Source: Lamprobacter modestohalophilus (GTDB taxonomy: Bacteria; Pseudomonadota; Gammaproteobacteria; Chromatiales; Chromatiaceae). Taken from it: a stretch of 64,000 nucleotides of DNA. The stretch covers positions 62,001 to 126,000 of the forward strand of contig NZ_NRRY01000019.1 in the NCBI RefSeq assembly GCF_016583905.1, in the 5' to 3' direction. This document shows positions 60,201-64,000 of this stretch, piece after piece. Positions within the stretch are counted from its first letter, which is position 1; each line of letters starts with the position of its first letter. The position numbers and the translations under genes are program-made. The notes under the pieces are model-generated. The model was not told where the DNA came from and made no database searches. It was given only the letters and a program-made list of their open reading frames with translations.

Positions 60201-60458
60201 CTCAACGAGGTCACACGCAATCCCTATGTCTGGATCGCGATCGCCATCGGCGTTGCGCTGCTGATCGTCGCGACCTACATCGCGCCGCTGGCGGCGATCC
60301 TCTCGATCGAGATCCCAACCCTTGGCGAATGGCTGCTGATCCTCGGGTTCTCGCTGCTGCCGCTGATCCTGGTACAGCTCGGCAAGCTGGTGGCGCATCA
60401 CCTGATCCGGAGCCAGCGCTCGTCCCGATCGCATCACCCATCGCCAGCGAACCGCTAG
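57285..60458 (+). CDS. P2-type cation-transporting ATPase (Ca2+/Na+-ATPase-like)
   Basis: ~1057-residue pump. It has an N-terminal cation-ATPase domain (GLSEAEVRKRREQYGRN), actuator (DEAALTGESVPV), M4 motif VPEGLPVVATLAL, phosphorylation site FTDKTGTLTENRM (Asp ~370), hinge GDGVNDAPALKKADIG and a C-terminal helix bundle. PEGLP and the overall layout fit SERCA/PMCA-like or Na+-pumping P2 ATPases; the ion is not certain. Three hydrophilic inserts enlarge the cytosolic loops: ~182-225 (acidic), ~399-446 (Arg/Glu/Asp/Gly repeats) and ~486-547 (Ala/Asp/Gly repeats like AKADAGANVHASAGENTKADAGG). It overlaps gap by 4 bp. Confidence 0.92.
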   Translation: MTAFYRQQPEGALEQVDSDADHGLSEAEVRKRREQYGRNALRQTRSRPAWRILIDQLASIVVLLLLAASGAALLFGQVIEAIAIGAAILVNTIIGFVMELRATRAMEALQRMGKTQTRVLREGHSREISADELVPGDIVLLDAGDLVPADLRLLEANRLQCDEAALTGESVPVDKRTEAIDSASEAGPEEKDNVKSGTGEGNEEEDIREDAIEDRKLGSSEETTGKAPPLGERYNMAYKGTAVTQGSGSGVVVATGMDTELGHISDLVAQAEQSATPLEKRLDRLGRRLVWLTLAIAVVVAGAGLIAGKELFVMLETAIALAIAAVPEGLPVVATLALAQGMRQMARRNAVVKRLSAVETLGAASLIFTDKTGTLTENRMVLAQLALEQGTLRFERPGQTTTQATEGRGQDEHRRQDEGGRRDESQREEGRGGGDARADGEARAGTRITIDGKALDLANEPAARAALETGALCNNAELGSQAIADNSDARAAADGSADTPAGETATAEAGGDAKTNANAKADAGANVHASAGENTKADAGGSAKADAIFGATGDPTEVSLLEAAALAGLHRPELLERWPEQREISFDPDLKMMATVHQSDDGFRIAVKGAPESVLDVCDQVLTADGETALDDAAREHWRQRSEALAADGLRVLALAQRQAEREDEDPYQRLTLIGLAGLYDPPRRGIQDVIAACQQAGIRIVMGTGDHAATAQAIAAEIGIAGSDEPAIEGARLDDLEQLDDDERRELLERSVFARISPEEKLQLIGLYQDAGWIVGMTGDGVNDAPALKKADIGIAMGQRGTEVAREASDMVLKDDAFATLVAAIEHGRTIFTNIRRFIVYLLSGNLAEIMAVAAAALVAAPLPLLPLQILYINFVSDVMPALALGLSPGERGVMQQPPRAPDEPILMRRHWAAVGGYGALIAATVLIAFAIALGPMQLDTAHAVTISFLTFGFARLWHVLNMRDTKSPLLLNEVTRNPYVWIAIAIGVALLIVATYIAPLAAILSIEIPTLGEWLLILGFSLLPLILVQLGKLVAHHLIRSQRSSRSHHPSPANR

Positions 60459-60553
60459 CAGCAGACGCGATAACCCCCAGGAGCAGATTGGCAACCGCTG
60501 CCAAGTCCTCAACCTAAAAGAGCAATAGGTTCAACCAAGGAGCACATCGCGCT

Positions 60554-61336
60554 ATGCCCGCAAAACAGCCTCGACAACGCTCACGCTGGCACCTAGCCCG
60601 CGCACACCATGCGGACGAGGTTCGCGCGCGACTCGCATCCGAGGGCGGTGGCGGGCACCTCGGCGATGCGGTGCTGGGCGCGATCGACGGTGGCATCACC
60701 AGCTTCGCGGTCGTCGCCGGCGCCGTCGGCGGCGGCTTTTCGAGCCTGGTGGTCATCATTCTGGGCGTCGCCAGCCTGCTCGCGGATGGCTTCAGCATGG
60801 CGGTCAGCAACTATCTCAGCACCAAGAGCGATGCCCAGGCCGCCGATCAGGCCCATCGTGAGGAATTGCGGCATATCGAGGAGATTCCCGAGCATCAATG
60901 CCTGGAGCTGCGCGAGGTCTTCGCCGCCAAAGGCTTCGAGGGCGAGACGCTGGATCGCATCGTCGAGACCATCGCCGCCGACCCCGAACTCTGGGCCAAG
61001 ACCATCACCCAAGAGGAGTTCGGTCTGCAGCCGGGCGACACGGGCCAGCCGTTGCAATCCGGTGCCGCGACCTTCGCCGCTTTCGTGCTCGTCGGTGCGA
61101 TCCCGCTGATCCCGTTCGCGATACCCGTCCTCAGCCTCGATCAAGCCTTCATCGCCAGCATCGCCGCAACCTCGCTGGCGTTCCTGGGCGTCGGCATCAC
61201 CAAAGGCTGGGCGTTGGATCAGTCGCGGTTCCGCTCCGGTCTCGAGACCCTACTCACCGGCGGCGGCGCCGCGGTGCTGGCCTACGGCGCCGGCACTCTG
61301 CTGCGGACCTGGCTCGGAACGGGCGCGGTTGCCTGA
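60554..61336 (+). CDS. VIT1/CCC1 family iron/manganese transporter
   Basis: 260-residue membrane protein. The first half has the family signature GDAVLGAIDGGITSFAVVAGAVGGG and ADGFSMAVSNYLSTKSD. A cytosolic helical metal-binding hairpin follows (REELRHIEEIPEHQCLELREVF ... ETIAADPELWAKTITQEEFGL), rich in Glu and Asp. Three more membrane helices end the protein (FAAFVLVGAIPLIPFAIPVL). It probably exports or sequesters Fe2+ or Mn2+. It follows the P-type pump by 95 bp. Confidence 0.9.
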   Translation: MPAKQPRQRSRWHLARAHHADEVRARLASEGGGGHLGDAVLGAIDGGITSFAVVAGAVGGGFSSLVVIILGVASLLADGFSMAVSNYLSTKSDAQAADQAHREELRHIEEIPEHQCLELREVFAAKGFEGETLDRIVETIAADPELWAKTITQEEFGLQPGDTGQPLQSGAATFAAFVLVGAIPLIPFAIPVLSLDQAFIASIAATSLAFLGVGITKGWALDQSRFRSGLETLLTGGGAAVLAYGAGTLLRTWLGTGAVA

Positions 61337-61379
61337 TAAACAGCGAGATCGCCAGGCAAGACGTCGCGGTTAAACAATC

Positions 61380-61424
61380 CTTCTGAAGCTCTGACCAGAC
61401 GTTGGTATCGATCAGAAATCCCAT
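61380..61424 (-). pseudogene. Broken PIN-domain (VapC-like) toxin start
   Basis: The minus strand from ATG 61424 encodes MGFLIDTNVWSELQK, the exact kind of N-terminus seen in PIN toxins, including the first catalytic Asp in LIDTN. After this the frame no longer resembles the family, and it runs into the antisense of the VIT gene. The rest of the toxin is missing. It overlaps the antitoxin 3' end by 13 bp. Confidence 0.7.
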
Positions 61425-61633
61425 TGGACATCTCGCCCGAGATCACGAGGGCGCTCTAAGTCCTCATCGGTCAATCCCTCGGTGGTGCTAGCAAACAGCG
61501 TCTTGAGATCATCTCCCTTAGTCCCTGGCTGCTCCCAGAGCAAAACCACACGCAGGCGCACGCCGTCCGGCACCTCCTCAGGGAGATGGATACTGCGCTG
61601 CTCTGGCAGCGCATCGAATTCGATAGCGTTCAT
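61412..61633 (-). CDS. Orphan antitoxin-like protein of a VapBC-type pair
   Basis: 73-residue protein (MNAIEFDALPEQRSIHLPEE ... LTDEDLERPRDLGRDVQWDF). The ending DLERPRDLGRDVQWDF followed immediately by a PIN start is typical of small antitoxins paired with VapC-like toxins. The toxin is truncated, so the antitoxin is probably an orphan. The N-terminal DNA-binding part is not clearly assignable. Confidence 0.65.
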   Translation of the reverse strand: MNAIEFDALPEQRSIHLPEEVPDGVRLRVVLLWEQPGTKGDDLKTLFASTTEGLTDEDLERPRDLGRDVQWDF

Positions 61634-61670
61634 GGATAGGGCTCCTGATCGATGATAGCGCGTTACCGCA

Positions 61671-63332
61671 TTAGCGCCCGGCGATGGCGGCTTCGAGCTC
61701 CGGCATTGCGACCGGCTTGACCAGGTGGCGGTCGATGCCGGCGCGGCGGGAGCGGCGGCGGTCCAGCTCCCGGCCGAAGCCGGTCACCGCGATCACCCGC
61801 AAGCCGGCGAAGCCCCTGAGCCTGCGCAGTCGAGTCGCGACCTCGTAGCCGTCGAGACCCGGCAGGCCGATGTCGAGCACCACCACGTCGGGCCGGTGGG
61901 ACTCGGCCGCGCTGAGGCCTCCGGGGCCGTCGCGCGCGAGCACTACATCATGCCCACGCTGCTCCAGCAGCCGCTTTAGACCGTTGCCGAAGTCCAGATT
62001 GTCCTCGATCAACAGGATGCGTTGCGACGGGTCCGGAGCGCTGTGCGCCGGCGCTTGCTGTGTCGGTTCTTGCTGCCCTGCCCCTTGCTGTCGTGGCCCT
62101 TGCTGTGCTCGCTCTTGCTGCCCTGTCCCTCGCTGCCCTGCCCCTTGCTGCGTTTGCAGGGAGCGACCGGCCTCGGTCGACGGTGCTGTCTGCAGCGGCA
62201 GCAGCACCCGGAATTGGCTGCCTTGGCCGGGCCCGTCGCTCTCGGCGTGGATCGAGCCGGCATGCATCTCGACCAGCGAGCGTGCCAGCGTCAGCCCCAC
62301 CCCCAACCCGGAGCGCGAGGTCTGCGGCTCGCCGTCGCGCTGCGGGGCCTGAAAGAAGGGCTCGAAGATACGCGCCTGGGTCTCGGCGCTCATACCGACG
62401 CCCTGATCGCGGATGCCGACCTCGGCCAAGCCATCGTGCGAGCCGGCGCTGAGCCGAATCTCGCTCTCCGCCGGCGAATAGCGGCTGGCATTGACCAGCA
62501 GGTTGGCGAAGATCTGACGCAGCCGGGTGGCGTCGGCCAGCAGCGGCATGGGCTCATCGCTGATGTCGAGCGCGAGGCGTTGGTTGTTGGCCTCGAGCGT
62601 CGATTGGACCTGGACCACGACGTCCTGCAGCGTGGTGCTCAAATCCAGCGGCTCGCACTGCAGGCTGAGCTTGCGGCGGGCGATGCGCGAGATATCGGAG
62701 AGGTCGTCGAGCAGGCGCTTGATCTGCGTCGTTTGGGTGGCGATCACATCGAGGCAACGGGTCGCCTGCGGCACCTCGCACCGCAGCGAATCCAAGACCT
62801 CGCCACAGGTCATGATCGCCGCGAGCGGGTTGCGCAGCTCATGGCCCAGCGTTGCTAGGAACTCATCGCGCTGGGCCACATGCTCGGCGCGTTCGTTGAG
62901 CAGATCCCGAATCCGATACTGCTGGTGCCGCTCGCGCAGGGCCATCTTCACCGCATTGACGAAGACGGTGCTGTTCACAGGCCGCTCGATCAGCCGCACA
63001 TGACCATAGATGTCGAAGTCGTCCAAGGCCTCAAAACTGGTCTTGGCGAGCCGCCGGGTGAGCACGATCAACGGCAGCGACGACCACTCTTGCTGCTGCG
63101 CGAACTGCTCCCGGATGCAGACACCGGCATCACCGCGCAACGCCTCACCTGCGACCACCAGGGCTGCGGCAGACTCCGACAGCGCTGAGCACAGGGCGGC
63201 GGTATCGGCACAGATATAAGGCTGTAGCTGAGCCTGGCGGAGGAAACGCTCACAGAGCGAGGCATCATTCGGACTGGGTGCCAAGATCAGGATGCGCTCG
63301 GTACCGTTGGGGATGTGATCTGCCACGCACAT
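61671..63332 (-). CDS. Hybrid histidine kinase / response regulator with N-terminal pseudo-receiver
   Basis: 553-residue protein. Residues ~13-130 look like a receiver fold (RILILAPSPNDASLCERFLR, LPLIVLTRRL) but have AGEAL where the phosphoacceptor Asp would be, so it is probably a pseudo-receiver. HisKA carries His in LATLGHELRNPLAAIM; HATPase has NLLVNASRYSP, IRDQGVGMS and GLGVGLTLARSLVEMHAGS. A repeat linker (QQGAGQRGTGQQERAQQGPR, ~15-bp DNA units) leads to a complete receiver (LLIEDNLDFGNGLKRLL, VVLDIGLPGLDG). It starts 3 nt after the KaiC-like gene's stop, so the two are one operon. Confidence 0.9.
   Translation of the reverse strand: MCVADHIPNGTERILILAPSPNDASLCERFLRQAQLQPYICADTAALCSALSESAAALVVAGEALRGDAGVCIREQFAQQQEWSSLPLIVLTRRLAKTSFEALDDFDIYGHVRLIERPVNSTVFVNAVKMALRERHQQYRIRDLLNERAEHVAQRDEFLATLGHELRNPLAAIMTCGEVLDSLRCEVPQATRCLDVIATQTTQIKRLLDDLSDISRIARRKLSLQCEPLDLSTTLQDVVVQVQSTLEANNQRLALDISDEPMPLLADATRLRQIFANLLVNASRYSPAESEIRLSAGSHDGLAEVGIRDQGVGMSAETQARIFEPFFQAPQRDGEPQTSRSGLGVGLTLARSLVEMHAGSIHAESDGPGQGSQFRVLLPLQTAPSTEAGRSLQTQQGAGQRGTGQQERAQQGPRQQGAGQQEPTQQAPAHSAPDPSQRILLIEDNLDFGNGLKRLLEQRGHDVVLARDGPGGLSAAESHRPDVVVLDIGLPGLDGYEVATRLRRLRGFAGLRVIAVTGFGRELDRRRSRRAGIDRHLVKPVAMPELEAAIAGR
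62045..62155 (-). repeat. 15-bp coding repeats in the hybrid kinase linker
   Basis: About seven degenerate copies of a 15-bp unit near ttgctgccctgcccc (plus strand) encode the Gln/Gly/Thr/Pro linker between the kinase and receiver domains. Confidence 0.75.
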
Positions 63333-63335
63333 GAC

Positions 63336-64000
63336 TCAGAGCAGCGGTTTGTCCTTGCCGAGATACTCAGGCAAACCCGTGAGCACCCCGCGGAATTCGC
63401 TCAGCGGCTCGCCGACGATGATCCCGCCGGTACCGATCTTGTACTCGCGGATGGTGCGCTCGTGATCGCCATAGCGCTTCTTCATCACCGAGAGCGCATA
63501 ACGAATCGCCCCATAGGCCTCGAAGTAGCGCTGGGCGATGACGGTATCGGTGAGATAGCTCAGATCGACCGCGAGGCCTTCTTGCCGATTCAGGGGGCTT
63601 GGTTGCGCCAGGGTGACCAAGGTCAACGCGCCATGGGCGCTCAGGTAGCTCAGCAGGTCATGCACCTGCAGGTTGATCGAGGGGTCATTCGGCATCGCCT
63701 GCAGATAGCCATTGAGGCTGTCGATGATGATGATCTGGGTCTTGCTACAGTCAACCTCCCCGGCAAGCTCACGCGCAAGCTCCCCCGGCGCGACCTGGCC
63801 AGGGTCGATCTGGCGCAGCTTCAGCAGCTCCGAGTCCAGCGCCGAGTCGATATCGAGTCCCTGGCTGAGGGCACGCTTGCGGAAGGTGGTCAAGGATTCA
63901 TCGAAGGCATAGAGCGCGACCCGCTCGCCGCGCTCCGCCGCTGCCATGGCGAAGCTGCTGACCAGGGTCGATTTGCCACAGCCGGGCGGGCCAATGACGC
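63336..64000 (-). CDS. KaiC-like RecA-fold ATPase (5' end beyond the window)
   Basis: Partial gene: ~220 C-terminal residues visible, running out of the right edge. The P-loop GPPGCGKSTLVSSF lies at the edge, followed by ERGERVALYAFDESLTTFRKRA, Walker B TQIIIIDSLNGYLQAMPND and GIIVGEPLSEFRGVLTGLP. It resembles KaiC/RAD55-type ATPases that accompany histidine kinases in proteobacteria, not necessarily a clock component. The visible P-loop domain would be the second if there are two. It is directly upstream of the hybrid kinase. Confidence 0.88.
   Translation of the reverse strand, partial: VIGPPGCGKSTLVSSFAMAAAERGERVALYAFDESLTTFRKRALSQGLDIDSALDSELLKLRQIDPGQVAPGELARELAGEVDCSKTQIIIIDSLNGYLQAMPNDPSINLQVHDLLSYLSAHGALTLVTLAQPSPLNRQEGLAVDLSYLTDTVIAQRYFEAYGAIRYALSVMKKRYGDHERTIREYKIGTGGIIVGEPLSEFRGVLTGLPEYLGKDKPLL

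Overview
The window is high-GC (by eye) and carries gammaproteobacterial-type genes on both strands. The set includes a large trehalose/maltodextrin block, a Gram-positive-style split pyruvate dehydrogenase, an N-type ATP synthase operon, a KaiC-like ATPase paired with a hybrid kinase, and a multicopy-type AAA ATPase with a nuclease fold. Together these suggest a halotolerant, probably purple sulfur (Chromatiaceae-like) gammaproteobacterium. That taxonomic call is inference; no rRNA or tRNA gene is visible.

Layout. 1-7 kb: CocE-type hydrolase, a frameshifted ZupT zinc transporter, a PfpI-type protein, a Kef-like antiporter, a short-chain dehydrogenase, and a TumE/TumA-like toxin-antitoxin pair. 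7.1-12.4 kb (minus): pyruvate dehydrogenase operon E1alpha-E1beta-E2-E3. 12.8-14.9 kb: DUF5335 protein, HPF-cold-shock fusion, and an RHH/GNAT toxin-antitoxin pair. 15.1-30 kb: TreS-maltokinase fusion diverging from treZ, a MalQ-TreY fusion, a GlgE-like GH13 enzyme and an archaeal-type phosphoglycerate mutase. 30-36 kb: CheB-CheR-PAS protein, ParDE, and a FixL/FixJ-like pair. 36.2-38.4 kb: PolX with a truncated glgC head in front. 38.8-43.7 kb: a HAD/trehalose-phosphatase fusion and a GH65 phosphorylase, separated by a duplication scar that now holds a secreted-protein gene. 43.8-50.8 kb: N-ATPase operon atpDCQRBEFAG. 50.7-54.4 kb: EamA transporter between 16-bp direct repeats, a DUF72 remnant, an AAA-PD-(D/E)XK protein and dodecin. 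55.2-61.3 kb: PfkB sugar kinase, GAPDH, P2-type cation ATPase and a VIT family transporter. 61.4-64 kb: an antitoxin with a broken PIN toxin, a hybrid histidine kinase and a KaiC-like ATPase cut by the window edge.

Functional theme. Carbon storage and compatible-solute metabolism dominate. TreZ and MalQ-TreY make trehalose from glucan. TreS interconverts maltose and trehalose. The HAD-TPP/GH65 pair could dephosphorylate trehalose-6-P, phosphorolyse the sugar and recycle beta-glucose-1-P. PfkB, GAPDH, ApgM and pyruvate dehydrogenase cover lower glycolysis to acetyl-CoA. The N-ATPase and ion pumps fit life in salt.

The most unusual feature is not one gene. At least ten otherwise conserved enzymes carry frame-preserving, low-complexity tandem-repeat inserts (12- or 15-bp DNA units where I could measure them) in loops or linkers. 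Several spacers carry 7-, 11-, 12-, 14- or 15-bp tandem repeats. This points to an active small-repeat expansion process across this genome.
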